NCBI GenBank assembly: GCA_019414325.1
Contig: DXMG01000022.1
Span: 9,923-31,808, forward strand
Direction: 5' to 3'
Length of the DNA stretch: 21,886 nucleotides
DNA from: Collinsella sp.
GTDB lineage: Bacteria; Actinomycetota; Coriobacteriia; Coriobacteriales; Coriobacteriaceae
Below the pieces are notes generated by a model that did not search any database, had not been told where the DNA came from, and worked only from the letters and a program-made list of their open reading frames with translations. The translations under genes and the position numbers were made by a program. The stretch's first letter is position 1, and each line of letters begins with the position of its first letter. This document shows positions 9,485 through 16,861 of the stretch, in pieces.

Positions 9485-9584
9485 GCGGGCACCAGAGCGA
9501 CAACTTGTCATTCAAAGAGGACGGCATGACCAGAAGGTCTATGCCGTCCTCTTTTCATGCCAATTTGTTCGCTCTGGTGCCCGC
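9485..9584. repeat. 100-nt nested inverted repeat between rpoD and tRNA-Asn
   Basis: The outer arms GCGGGCACCAGAGCGA (9485-9500) and TCGCTCTGGTGCCCGC (9569-9584) are perfectly complementary over 16 bp. Pairing can continue inward (CAACTTG with CAATTTGTT) with one bulge and one mismatch. Nested inside is a second perfect 14-bp inverted repeat (9514-9527 with 9541-9554). The whole block could fold as one long hairpin. It might be a terminator with an extended base, a REP/MITE-like small repeat, or a structured RNA. Confidence 0.8.
9514..9555 (+). terminator. Rho-independent terminator of rpoD
   Basis: A perfect 14-bp stem pairs AAAGAGGACGGCAT (9514-9527) with ATGCCGTCCTCTTT (9541-9554). The 13-nt loop can itself pair GACC with GGTC. 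The 3' arm ends in a run of four T (9552-9555), and the 5' arm begins with AAA, so it could act on both strands. It is the inner part of the nested repeat at 9485-9584. Confidence 0.85.
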
Positions 9585-9658
9585 TCGCTGGCATTGTCAA
9601 AACATCGGCGTTTCCGTTGCCGGTGCCGGCAGCTAGAGCGTTCCCAAGGGATCATGGC
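9585..9658. other. Intergenic stretch with nothing recognised
   Basis: Between the nested inverted repeat and the tRNA promoter I find no ribosome site with an ORF, no RNA gene and no strong hairpin. Short ORFs that cross it on both strands lack ribosome sites and protein-like composition. Confidence 0.6.
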
Positions 9659-9709
9659 GAGAAAAATTCTCAAAAAAGTTCTTGCCCTGAGCTGATTCGT
9701 CCGTATAAT
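9659..9709 (+). promoter_or_regulatory. Strong promoter for the tRNA-Asn pair
   Basis: The -35 TTGCCC is at 9682-9687 and the -10 TATAAT, a perfect consensus, at 9704-9709, with a 16-bp spacer. Upstream, 9659-9680 is A-tract-rich (GAGAAAAATTCTC then AAAAAAG), which stands out in this GC-rich DNA and resembles an UP element for the RNA polymerase alpha C-terminal domain. Transcription should begin near 9716, about 24 nt before the first tRNA. Confidence 0.85.
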
Positions 9710-9739
9710 AATCTTCGTTGCTTGAGAGCACGCACCTAT

Positions 9740-9814
9740 TCCTCGGTAGCTCAATGGTAGAGCACGCGGCTGTTAACCGCGCTGTTGTAGGTTCGAGTCC
9801 TACCCGGGGAGCCA
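9740..9814 (+). tRNA. tRNA-Asn(GUU), copy 1
   Basis: A cloverleaf fits completely. The acceptor stem is TCCTCGG with CCGGGGA (one T-G wobble). The anticodon stem CGCGG/CCGCG encloses loop CTGTTAA with anticodon GTT. The T arm is GTAGG-TTCGAGT-CCTAC. The discriminator base is G, and CCA is encoded (9812-9814). Its length is 75 nt including CCA. Confidence 0.97.
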
Positions 9815-9847
9815 GAATTTTCCAGCCCTTCCCGTTGGGCTTTAAAT

Positions 9848-9922
9848 TCCTCGGTAGCTCAATGGTAGAGCACGCGGCTGTTAACCGCGCTGTTGTAGGT
9901 TCGAGTCCTACCCGGGGAGCCA
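9848..9922 (+). tRNA. tRNA-Asn(GUU), copy 2
   Basis: This is identical over all 75 nt to the copy at 9740-9814, including the GTT anticodon and encoded CCA, and lies 108 bp downstream. The 33-nt spacer contains a small AGCCC/GGGCT hairpin (9824-9841). Both copies share the one upstream promoter and the downstream terminator, so they are probably cut from one precursor. Confidence 0.97.
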
Positions 9923-9928
9923 GGTTGT

Positions 9929-9958
9929 AAAACCCGTCGCTTATGCGGCGGGTTTTTT
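9929..9958 (+). terminator. Rho-independent terminator of the tRNA-Asn unit
   Basis: AAAACCCGTCGC (9929-9940) pairs with GCGGCGGGTTTT (9945-9956) with one G-T wobble and a TTAT loop, ending in a TTTTTT run (9953-9958). It begins 6 nt after the CCA of the second tRNA. Confidence 0.9.
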
Positions 9959-10117
9959 CATGTCGCGATCGCCGGTCGCGAACGTTACCATATCAACATT
10001 TCGTGTCGAGGAGGTAATCCCGCGACCCACCACCTCAACATGGCGCGGTCGTTGTAGAATAATGCAATGATTGCTCCCACGACATGGTGCCGCGAGCACC
10101 AAGAAAAGGAGATTCTT
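9959..10117. promoter_or_regulatory. Intergenic region with probable promoter of the Asp23 gene
   Basis: TAGAAT at 10055-10060 (context GTTGTAGAATAATG) is a plausible -10 about 58 nt before the GTG start. No good -35 is seen at the right distance. Near 9964 a TCGCGA hexamer is repeated around a 7-nt centre (TCGCGATCGCCGGTCGCGA), which could form a small hairpin. I see no gene in this stretch. Confidence 0.45.
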
Positions 10118-10474
10118 GTGTCTGAGACCATTAACGGCAGCCTGAGCGTCTCGAACGACGTTATTGCCGATATTGCCGGTTATGCCGCGATGACGTGCTA
10201 TGGCGTCGTCGGTATGGCCGAACAGCTCCAGGGCGCCGAGAGCGTGCGCCTGCTTGCCGGTCAGCGCCTCCGCAAGGGCGTGCTTGTCTCCGCCGACGAG
10301 AACGGCCTTACGGTCGATCTTCACGTCGTGCTCGAGAACGGCGTCAACATGAAGTCCGTCTGCCACAATCTTTCGAGCTCCGTTGCCTTCACCCTGCAGG
10401 AGATCGCCCAGATCGATCCCGCCAGCCTTAAGATCGGCATTCACATCGACGCGCTCAAGAGCCGTCTGAACTAG
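10118..10474 (+). CDS. Asp23/Gls24 family envelope stress response protein
   Basis: This is a 118-aa Asp23/Gls24-family protein (YloU type). The core segments are NGSLSVSNDVIADIAGYAAM, CYGVVGMAEQ, the basic RLLAGQRLRKGVLVSADENG, and LTVDLHVVLENGVNMKSVC. In Gram-positive bacteria such proteins associate with the membrane or envelope, and their gene often sits directly before the fatty-acid kinase gene fakA, as here. The GTG at 10118 is chosen because AAAGGAG (10105-10111) lies six bases upstream. A longer reading from the ATG at 10067 adds a Cys/His/Trp-containing leader that does not fit the family. The molecular function of this branch is not settled. Confidence 0.9.
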   Translation: MSETINGSLSVSNDVIADIAGYAAMTCYGVVGMAEQLQGAESVRLLAGQRLRKGVLVSADENGLTVDLHVVLENGVNMKSVCHNLSSSVAFTLQEIAQIDPASLKIGIHIDALKSRLN

Positions 10475-10501
10475 CATCCGAAAACGGAGATTCAAATACC
10501 C

Positions 10502-12163
10502 ATGATTGCAAAGACCATTCGCACCTGTTTTCCGATCGCTGCGGCTGCCGTTTCCGACAAGGCCGAGGAGATCAACAAGCTCAACGTCTTCCCCGTACCC
10601 GACGGCGACACCGGCACCAACATGTCGCTCACGCTCGCCTCGGTGACCAAGGAGCTTTCCGCCCTTCCCGCCGATGCCGACATGGAGGCCATCGCAGGTG
10701 CCATCACGCACGGCTCCTTGATGGGTGCCCGCGGCAACTCCGGCGTCATCACCTCGCAGATCCTGCGCGGCGTGGCCGAGGGCCTCGTCTCTGCCGACGA
10801 GCCCATTACGTCTGCCAACATCGCCTTCGCTTTCCGCCGCGCCGTCAAGGTCGCCTTCCAGGCCGTCCGCAAGCCCATCGAGGGCACGATCCTCACGGTG
10901 CTGCGCGATGTCTCGACCAAGGCCGACGAGTGCGAAAAGAAGAAGTTCTCGGCCGAGGACGCGCTCGATGCCATCGTCGTCGAGGCCTACCAGTCCGTCG
11001 CCCGCACGCCCGACCTGCTTCCCGTTCTGAAGGAGAACGGCGTGGTCGACTCCGGCGCTTTTGGCTTTGCCATCTTCCTTGAGAACTTTGTAGCCGCCGC
11101 GCTTGGCCGCAGCACCGTTGTCGAGGATTTCTCCGCTACGTTTGACTCTGCCGGTTCTGCCCGCGACGCGGCCCTTGGTCGCGTTGAGATCGAGGCCAAC
11201 GACGACTGGGAGGGCTCAGAGTTCCGCTACTGCAACGAGTTCCTCTTTAAGGCCGACGCCCCGTTTGATGAGGACGAGTGCCTTAAGTTTCTGGGCTCCA
11301 TGGGCGACTGCGAGCTGCTCGTGGGTGCCTATCCCGACTACAAGATCCATGTGCACTCCAACACCCCCAACCTGGTGCTCGAGCACATGCTGCAGCTCGG
11401 TCAGATCTATGAGGTCTTTATCCACAACATGGAGATGGAGGCCCACGACCGTACCGCCAAGATCCACGAGGATCAGGAAAAGGCCGCCGAGCCCGCCAAG
11501 GCGCTGGGCTTTGTCGCCGTTGCCGCCGGTTCCGGCGAGGCCGACATCCTCAAGTCCCTCGGCGTCGACGTGGTCGTGTCCGGTGGCCAGACTATGAACC
11601 CCTCGACCGCCGACCTGCTGGGCGCGGTGGACCAGGTCAACGCGACCTCGGTCATCATCCTGCCCAATAACGGTAACATCCGCATGGCTGCCGAGGCTGC
11701 CGCTTCTGCCTGTACGGACAAGAAGGTTGCCGTCGTTCCCACCAAGACCGTCCCGCAGGCGTTCTCCGCGCTGTTCGCGGTCCTGCCCGATTCCGAGCTC
11801 GAGGATGCCGTCGCCGCCATGGTCGACGCCATCAGCGAGGTCCGCGATGGCGAGGTCACCCGCGCCGTGCGCGATTCCAGCGCCTCTGACGGCTCTCCGA
11901 TTCACTCCGGCGACGTCATGGGCATCATTGCCGGCTCCATCGATGTGGTCGGCTCCGACGTGAAGCAGGTCACGCTCGATTGCATCAATCGCATGCAGGA
12001 GGAAGAGGAGGGCGACGCGCTGACGATTCTGGCCGGCGAGGAGCTGTCCGACGAGGCCTTCCAGGAGATCGTCGACGCTATCGAGGAGGCTCAGCCCGAC
12101 CTGGAGATCGACGCCCATCGTGGCGAGCAGCCGCTCTATCCCGTGATCTTCTCGATCGAGTAG
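10502..12163 (+). CDS. fakA: DAK-family fatty-acid kinase, FakA-like (YloV)
   Basis: The product is 553 aa, close to characterised FakA proteins. The N-terminal DAK kinase motif NKLNVFPVPDGDTGTNM holds the ATP-Mg aspartates (D34, D36), followed by GSLMGARGNSGVITSQILRG. A middle domain and a C-terminal domain (ending HRGEQPLYPVIFSIE) follow. FakA phosphorylates fatty acids carried by a separate DegV-type FakB protein, giving acyl-phosphate for the PlsX/PlsY route. No FakB gene is in the window, but plsX is 4.8 kb downstream. ACGGAGA (10484-10490) is an acceptable, slightly distant ribosome site. Domain and genomic context support FakA; the substrate is inferred, since other DAK proteins use dihydroxyacetone. 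Confidence 0.88.
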   Translation: MIAKTIRTCFPIAAAAVSDKAEEINKLNVFPVPDGDTGTNMSLTLASVTKELSALPADADMEAIAGAITHGSLMGARGNSGVITSQILRGVAEGLVSADEPITSANIAFAFRRAVKVAFQAVRKPIEGTILTVLRDVSTKADECEKKKFSAEDALDAIVVEAYQSVARTPDLLPVLKENGVVDSGAFGFAIFLENFVAAALGRSTVVEDFSATFDSAGSARDAALGRVEIEANDDWEGSEFRYCNEFLFKADAPFDEDECLKFLGSMGDCELLVGAYPDYKIHVHSNTPNLVLEHMLQLGQIYEVFIHNMEMEAHDRTAKIHEDQEKAAEPAKALGFVAVAAGSGEADILKSLGVDVVVSGGQTMNPSTADLLGAVDQVNATSVIILPNNGNIRMAAEAAASACTDKKVAVVPTKTVPQAFSALFAVLPDSELEDAVAAMVDAISEVRDGEVTRAVRDSSASDGSPIHSGDVMGIIAGSIDVVGSDVKQVTLDCINRMQEEEEGDALTILAGEELSDEAFQEIVDAIEEAQPDLEIDAHRGEQPLYPVIFSIE

Positions 12164-12173
12164 GCATCTGCCC

Positions 12174-14351
12174 ATGTCCGAGCTCTGCTCCGTGCCGCGC
12201 GTCTCGGAGCGCTTTGCCCAGAGCAATGCGCTCGACGAGGATATCGCGCGACTCAAATATGTTTCGGGTAAACGTGAGGAGGCCCTTCGCCGTCTGGGAA
12301 TTCGGACGGTGGGGGACCTCCTTCTCCATATCCCACATCGATATCTCGACTTTACGCGCTCCTGGTCTATTGAGATGGCGCCCATCGGTACCGTTTGCAC
12401 GATTGTCGCTACGGTCGATCGTATCGTCCAAAAGCAGCCTCGCCCGCGTATGCAGGTGACCGAGGTCTCGCTTGTGGACGAGACGGGGGTGCTGCAAGTC
12501 GCCTTTTTCCGTCAGCCCTGGATTGCCCAGCAGTTTAAGCAGGGTGACCGCCTGGCCGTGATGGGTAAGGTCGAGTTTGCCTACGGCTTTAAGCAGATGG
12601 CCTCGCCGCACTTTGAAAAGCTCGAGGATGGGCGTGCCGCAGGCACCATCCTGCCGGTCCATTACGTGAGTGATGGCGTGAGCCAGGCGTGGATGCGCCG
12701 CATCGTAAGCGGCGCGCTCGAGGTCGTCGGCAATCCCTTTGATCCCATTCCGGCACCGCTGCGCGTTAAGCGCCGCCTGATGAGCAATGCCCGCGCGCTG
12801 CGTTCAATCCATTTTCCATCGAGTATGGCAGAGCGCGACATCGCGCGTCGTCGCCTGGCCTACGAGGAGTGCCTCTACCTGCAGCTGGCGCTGCGCCTGC
12901 GCAACGACGGCGGCCTGGTCGATGTGGTTCCCTATGCCCACACCGCGGGCGAGCACCTGGCCGCGCTCAAGCAAGCCTTGCCGTTTTCGCTGAGCGACGA
13001 GCAGGAGGCCGCGTTCCATGACATCCTGCATGATATGTGCGATGGCGGGCGCGTGATGAACCGTCTGCTGCTGGGTGATGTCGGTACCGGTAAGACGGCC
13101 GTTGCCGCCTGCGCGCTGGCGGTTGCGGCCGATAGCGGCACCCAGGCCTGTGTCATGGCGCCCACGGGCGTGCTGGCGCGTCAGTATGCCGATAAGACCG
13201 GCCCCTTGCTCTCTCAGGCCGGTATAACGTGGGCGCTGCTGACGGGTGCCACTCCGGCGGCCGAGCGCGAGCGGATCCATGAGCAGCTGCAGTCCGGCGA
13301 GCTCGATGTCCTCTTTGGCACCCATGCTGTTCTTTCCGAAGACGTGAACTTTAAGCACTTGTCGCTCGTGGTCATCGATGAACAGCACCGCTTTGGTGTG
13401 GGCCAGCGCAACGCTCTGCGCGCGAAGGGCCCCGGTGCCGATCTGCTCGTTATGACGGCAACGCCCATCCCGCGTACGCTGGCGCTTTCGGTCTACGGCG
13501 ATCTGGACACGAGCATCATCCGCCATCGGCCCGTCCCTGGCGCTGGCGTGACGACAAGCGTACTCACCGAGTCGAGCCGTGACCTCGCCTATGGAGCCAT
13601 CCGCGAGGCGCATGAAAAGGGTCAGCAGGCCTACGTGATTTGCCCGCTCGTGGAGCCGAGTGATTCGGCCGATGAGCTGGAAGACGTGCCCGGTATTGCC
13701 CGCGACGATGAGGGCCGCGTAACTGTCCCCGTGCCGCTGCACGATACGGCGACCGAGCTTGATTGCCTGCGTTTGGCGTTGCCGGGTCTTGCCATCGAGC
13801 GCCTTCACGGCCGTATGCCAGCGGGGGAGAAGGACCAGGTTATCGATGCCTTCAAGCGTGGCGAGATTGACGTGCTCGTCTCGACTACGGTGGTTGAGGT
13901 GGGCGTCGACGTGCCTAACGCCACCGTCATGGTCATCGAGAACGGCGAGCGCTTTGGTTTGGCTGCCCTGCACCAGCTGCGCGGTCGCGTGGGCCGCGGC
14001 AGCGTGTCGGGCACCTGCCTGGTTATGACGCACTCCAAGGGCAATGGCGGCGCCTCGGCTGCGCAAGACCGTCTGCAGTCGCTCGAAAAGACCTCGGACG
14101 GCTTTACGCTCGCCCAGATGGACCTGCGCCTGCGTCACGAGGGTGAAATCTTGGGCTACCGTCAGCATGGCGGCGTGACCCTGCGCTTTGTGGACCTGGA
14201 CGTCGACGAGGACCTTATCGAATGGGCCCATTTGGACGCGGTCGAGCTCTTGCGGTATGCTTGCAACCTTGACTCTGTGGCGACGCGCCCCTTGCGCGAC
14301 GCGGTCGCCATGCGTTATCGACATATCTTTAAGGAGGTCAGCGGAGGATGA
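12174..14351 (+). CDS. recG: ATP-dependent DNA helicase RecG
   Basis: RecG regresses stalled forks and processes recombination intermediates and R-loops. The 725-aa product has the N-terminal wedge/OB domain (RPRMQVTEVSLVDETGVLQV) and then superfamily 2 helicase motifs. These are Walker A LLGDVGTGKT (G301-T308), the RecG-type DEQH box DEQHRFGVGQ (D402), motif III TATPIPRT, VVEVGVDVPN, and motif VI LRGRVGRG. The C-terminal part includes LRHEGEILGYRQHG, as expected for RecG. It starts 10 nt after the fakA stop with only a weak TAGG upstream, so translation may depend on coupling. The end overlaps rsmD by 4 nt (ATGA). Confidence 0.97.
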   Translation: MSELCSVPRVSERFAQSNALDEDIARLKYVSGKREEALRRLGIRTVGDLLLHIPHRYLDFTRSWSIEMAPIGTVCTIVATVDRIVQKQPRPRMQVTEVSLVDETGVLQVAFFRQPWIAQQFKQGDRLAVMGKVEFAYGFKQMASPHFEKLEDGRAAGTILPVHYVSDGVSQAWMRRIVSGALEVVGNPFDPIPAPLRVKRRLMSNARALRSIHFPSSMAERDIARRRLAYEECLYLQLALRLRNDGGLVDVVPYAHTAGEHLAALKQALPFSLSDEQEAAFHDILHDMCDGGRVMNRLLLGDVGTGKTAVAACALAVAADSGTQACVMAPTGVLARQYADKTGPLLSQAGITWALLTGATPAAERERIHEQLQSGELDVLFGTHAVLSEDVNFKHLSLVVIDEQHRFGVGQRNALRAKGPGADLLVMTATPIPRTLALSVYGDLDTSIIRHRPVPGAGVTTSVLTESSRDLAYGAIREAHEKGQQAYVICPLVEPSDSADELEDVPGIARDDEGRVTVPVPLHDTATELDCLRLALPGLAIERLHGRMPAGEKDQVIDAFKRGEIDVLVSTTVVEVGVDVPNATVMVIENGERFGLAALHQLRGRVGRGSVSGTCLVMTHSKGNGGASAAQDRLQSLEKTSDGFTLAQMDLRLRHEGEILGYRQHGGVTLRFVDLDVDEDLIEWAHLDAVELLRYACNLDSVATRPLRDAVAMRYRHIFKEVSGG

Positions 14352-15004
14352 GAATCATCGGCGGCGAATGGCGCGGTCGTAAGATCGAGGAGCCCCGTGG
14401 TCGCGATGTCACCCGCCCCACGACTGATCGCGTGCGCGAGGCGTGCGCTTCTATGGTCATGTCGGCATTCGATTTCGATTTGGACGAGGTTCGTGTGCTG
14501 GACGCTTTTGGCGGCTCCGGTGCCTTAGGGTTAGAGATACTCTCTCGTGGGGCCCGCTCGCTCACGACGTTTGAGATCGATCGCAACGTCGCGCGGCTCA
14601 TTACCAAGAATATCGAGTCGCTCTGCCGTGACCGTGCGCGTTGGCGCGTGGTCACGGGCGACATGCTGGCGAGTGCCTCGCGCGGTCGTGTACCGGGCGG
14701 CCCCTTTGATCTGGTCATGCTCGACCCGCCCTATGCTTTTGGTGCCGAGCCGGTCGAGGAACTGCTGCAGAATCTTGCCCAGCAGGGCCTGCTGACATCA
14801 GGTGCCTATGCCCTGTTTGAGCATGCCGCTGCCGACGCGGGCGCGCATCCGGCCGGCTTTGAGACCGTGCGCGAGAAGCGCTACGGCATCACCTCGGTCG
14901 ACCTGCTTCGTTGGGTCGGCGATGACGACGGTGAGGGCGACAGCGCCGGCGCAGATGCCGACAACAACGATGCCACGACGTTTCAGGAGGACGCCCATGA
15001 ATGA
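14348..15004 (+). CDS. rsmD: 16S rRNA (guanine(966)-N2)-methyltransferase
   Basis: RsmD methylates G966 of 16S rRNA using S-adenosylmethionine. The product is 218 aa. It starts MRIIGGEWRGRKIEEP, has RPTTDRVREA, the SAM-binding motif LDAFGGSGALGLE (D52-G61), and the catalytic DPPY at residues 126-129. A family-typical end is reached near VDLLRWVGDD. The last roughly 27 residues are an acidic Asp/Glu/Asn tail not needed for the fold. That tail also encodes the AGGAGG ribosome site of coaD. It overlaps recG by 4 nt and coaD by 8 nt; rsmD-coaD is a widely conserved pair. Confidence 0.96.
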   Translation: MRIIGGEWRGRKIEEPRGRDVTRPTTDRVREACASMVMSAFDFDLDEVRVLDAFGGSGALGLEILSRGARSLTTFEIDRNVARLITKNIESLCRDRARWRVVTGDMLASASRGRVPGGPFDLVMLDPPYAFGAEPVEELLQNLAQQGLLTSGAYALFEHAAADAGAHPAGFETVREKRYGITSVDLLRWVGDDDGEGDSAGADADNNDATTFQEDAHE

Positions 15005-15494
15005 CACCATCAACCGCGTGATCGTCCCGGGCACCTTCGATCCCATCACGTTTGGCCATATCGATGTGATCCGCCGCGCCCGCCGCATCTTTCCCAGCGT
15101 GATCGTCGCTGTTGCCGAGTCGCAGGGTAAAAACGGTGTGGGCACCACGTTTATGCTCGATGAGCGCGTGGCGCTGGCCCGCGAGGCGCTCGGTGATATC
15201 GACGGCGTCGAGGTCCTGCCCTTTACCGGCCTCTTGGTCGACTTCGCTCGTGAGCAGGGGGCGGGGGCCGTGGTCAAGGGACTGCGCGCCATGACCGACT
15301 TTGAGTATGAGCTGCAGCAGGCCGACCTTAACTATCGCCTGGATAGCGAGCTGGAGTCCATCTTTGTCATGAGTGCGCCGCAGTACGGCTATATCTCGAG
15401 CTCGGTCGTTCGCCAGATCGCCTCGCTCGGCAGCGATGTATCGACGTTTGTCCCGTCCAACGTGGTCGAAGCGCTCAAACATCGCTTTTCGTGA
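14997..15494 (+). CDS. coaD: Pantetheine-phosphate adenylyltransferase
   Basis: CoaD makes dephospho-CoA from 4'-phosphopantetheine and ATP, the penultimate step of CoA synthesis. The 165-aa product has the nucleotidyltransferase motif PGTFDPITFGH (TxGH at 18-21), the KGLRAMTDFEYELQ segment, and the C-terminal ISSSVVR (133-139), a variant of the usual ISST. The ATG at 14997 has AGGAGG at 14985-14990, six bases upstream, and lies inside the 3' end of rsmD. An earlier in-frame ATG would run deep into rsmD and lacks family similarity. Confidence 0.97.
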   Translation: MNDTINRVIVPGTFDPITFGHIDVIRRARRIFPSVIVAVAESQGKNGVGTTFMLDERVALAREALGDIDGVEVLPFTGLLVDFAREQGAGAVVKGLRAMTDFEYELQQADLNYRLDSELESIFVMSAPQYGYISSSVVRQIASLGSDVSTFVPSNVVEALKHRFS

Positions 15495-15518
15495 CGTTTC
15501 TTATTGCCTGGTGGCATG

Positions 15519-15527
15519 TGGTAAACT
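15519..15527 (+). promoter_or_regulatory. Probable extended -10 promoter of the SepIVA-like gene
   Basis: TGG directly precedes TAAACT (15522-15527), giving an extended -10 of the TGnTATAAT type. No convincing -35 is seen. Transcription would start near 15534 and read into the AAAGGAG ribosome site at 15551-15557. No intrinsic terminator separates this from coaD. Confidence 0.5.
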
Positions 15528-15562
15528 AGCACGATGATATGTTACCTATGAAAGGAGACCGG

Positions 15563-16060
15563 ATGCCGGGCGAGAATTTTCCTGGCGATAGGATCGTCAG
15601 CTTGGTCGATGAGCTCGAAGGGCTGATCGAGGAAGCCAAGCCGCCTTTCGGCAAGAACGCTCAGTTCAAGGTCATCGACGCCGACGTGTTCTTCAACATC
15701 CTCGACGAGATCCGTATGAGCTATCCCGAGGAGTGGCAGAAGTCCCGCCGTATCCTTAAGGAGCGCGAGGAGCTTATGGCTTCCGCCGCCGCTCAGGCTG
15801 ATTCCATCATCGCCGACGCTCAGCAACAGGCCCTCACCATTGCCGGTGAGCAGGAGATCGTCCGCCTTGCGCAGCAGCAGGCCGACGACATCCGCGATCG
15901 TGCCCAGCAGTACGAGCGCGAGACGCGTTATGCTGCCGAGGACTATGCAGAGCAGGTCTTTACGCACCTGGAGGAGAACCTCAAGAGTCTGACCGGCACC
16001 GTTACCCGTTGCCGTCAGCAGCTCAACGAGGGTGCTGCCCAACAGAATGGTCAGTGGTAA
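15563..16060 (+). CDS. SepIVA/DivIVA-like coiled-coil protein
   Basis: The product is 165 aa, soluble, with no signal peptide or membrane segment. The N-terminal part (GDRIVSLVDELEGLIEEAKP) and VIDADVFFNILDEIRMSYPEEW are followed by a long Gln/Ala/Glu-rich coiled coil (about residues 65-130: AAAQADSIIADAQQQALTIA and onward). Mycobacterial SepIVA, an essential cell-division and envelope protein, has the same kind of architecture, and its gene lies directly before a DUF177 gene and rnc, as here. I infer orthology from architecture and gene order, not from an alignment. The ATG at 15563 is chosen over upstream ATGs because AAAGGAG lies at 15551-15557. ATP synthase b-subunit similarity would be only coiled-coil background. 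Confidence 0.75.
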   Translation: MPGENFPGDRIVSLVDELEGLIEEAKPPFGKNAQFKVIDADVFFNILDEIRMSYPEEWQKSRRILKEREELMASAAAQADSIIADAQQQALTIAGEQEIVRLAQQQADDIRDRAQQYERETRYAAEDYAEQVFTHLEENLKSLTGTVTRCRQQLNEGAAQQNGQW

Positions 16061-16614
16061 TGGCTGAGTTCCCGAGCGTTACCGTCGATCTTTCCGAGCA
16101 GCTCGAGTTTCCTGGAGATTCGTATCCGCTGACCGGTAAGGTCGATGTCGCCACCTACACGGTGGGCGAGAAGGAGTACCAGCTTAAGGACGGCATCGAC
16201 TACGACGTTGTCTTTACCAATGCCGGTACCGGTGTCTTGCTCACGGGCATGGTCCGCGCGCACGCCACCGGTGAGTGCGACCGTTGCCTGGAGCCCGCCT
16301 CGTTTGATATCGCCGGAGAGATCGAGGAGTTCTACCTCTTTGAGGAGCCCGAAGATCCCGAGGCCTACGAGGACGGCTACGAGCTTCTGGGTGAGGACCG
16401 CATCGTCGATCTGGGTGAGCCCATCAATGACGCGGTCGTTATGGACACGCCGTTTGTGGTGCTCTGCAAGCCCGATTGCCGTGGTCTGTGCCCTACATGC
16501 GGTTGCAATCTCAACGTCGAGCAATGCGATTGCGCCGCCCAGGCAGAGGCAGAATGGGCCGCTGCCACGGAAAATCCATTTGCAGCATTGAAGAATCTCA
16601 AGCTCGATGAGTAA
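16060..16614 (+). CDS. DUF177 (YceD) family protein
   Basis: The product is 184 aa and belongs to the YceD/DUF177 family, whose gene is almost always found next to rpmF and has been linked to 23S rRNA/50S biogenesis. Key marks are GECDRCLEPASFDI in the middle and the Cys cluster CKPDCRGLCPTCGCNLN near the C-terminus, which probably binds a metal. The ATG at 16060 shares one base with the stop of the preceding gene (TAATG), so translation is probably coupled. No good ribosome site is seen. rpmF starts 64 nt after the stop. Confidence 0.9.
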   Translation: MAEFPSVTVDLSEQLEFPGDSYPLTGKVDVATYTVGEKEYQLKDGIDYDVVFTNAGTGVLLTGMVRAHATGECDRCLEPASFDIAGEIEEFYLFEEPEDPEAYEDGYELLGEDRIVDLGEPINDAVVMDTPFVVLCKPDCRGLCPTCGCNLNVEQCDCAAQAEAEWAAATENPFAALKNLKLDE

Positions 16615-16619
16615 AACTG

Positions 16620-16628
16620 TGGTAGTAT
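16620..16628 (+). promoter_or_regulatory. Possible extended -10 promoter of rpmF
   Basis: TGG followed by TAGTAT (16623-16628) lies 6-14 nt after the DUF177 stop and has the same layout as the extended -10 before the SepIVA-like gene. No clear -35 is visible. It would give rpmF extra transcription independent of the upstream genes. Confidence 0.4.
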
Positions 16629-16678
16629 CGCTACTTGCGCGTAATCGCCACACTGGATAGTTCATAAGGAAGGTCACT

Positions 16679-16858
16679 ATGCCCGTACCTAAACAAAAGC
16701 AGGGTCGTATCCGCACTCACACCCGTCGTTCCGCCAACATGAAGATCTCGGCTGCGGCTCAGTCCACGTGCCCCCGTTGCGGCGCTGTCAAGCTTCCGCA
16801 CCACGTGTGCCCCAGCTGCGGTTTCTACAAGGACCGCGAGGTTATCGTTACCGAGTAA
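16679..16858 (+). CDS. rpmF: 50S ribosomal protein L32
   Basis: A 59-aa protein starting MPVPKQKQGRIRTHTRRSAN, the diagnostic L32 N-terminus. It carries two CxxC pairs (C31-C34 and C44-C47), so it is the zinc-binding form, which in many bacteria is paired with a zinc-free paralogue under zinc limitation; none is in this window. AAGGAAGG (16666-16673) gives a good ribosome site six bases before the ATG. The DUF177-rpmF-plsX order is widely conserved. Confidence 0.97.
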   Translation: MPVPKQKQGRIRTHTRRSANMKISAAAQSTCPRCGAVKLPHHVCPSCGFYKDREVIVTE

Positions 16859-16861
16859 CGG

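Noticed and set aside
9659..9680. GAGAA/TTCTC hairpin followed by A-run as a terminator
   Set aside because: The stem is only 5 bp and no T-run follows on the + strand; on the - strand the T-run precedes the stem. An UP-like element for the tRNA promoter fits better.
9539..9760. Short ORFs on both strands between rpoD and the tRNA genes (9557-9760 + and 9539-9754 -)
   Set aside because: They cross the terminator, promoter or tRNA, have no ribosome site and do not look like any protein.
9740..9922. A direct repeat that might be a CRISPR or an attachment-site duplication
   Set aside because: The repeat unit is exactly a complete tRNA-Asn gene, there are only two copies, and no integrase or mobile genes are nearby.
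9718..9930. A 70-aa ORF with the repeated peptide SSMVEHAAVNRAVVGSSPTR
   Set aside because: It is a translation of the two tRNA-Asn genes, a well-known type of false protein.
12804..14324. A 506-aa ORF on the - strand
   Set aside because: It is antisense to recG. The recG motifs on the + strand explain the region.
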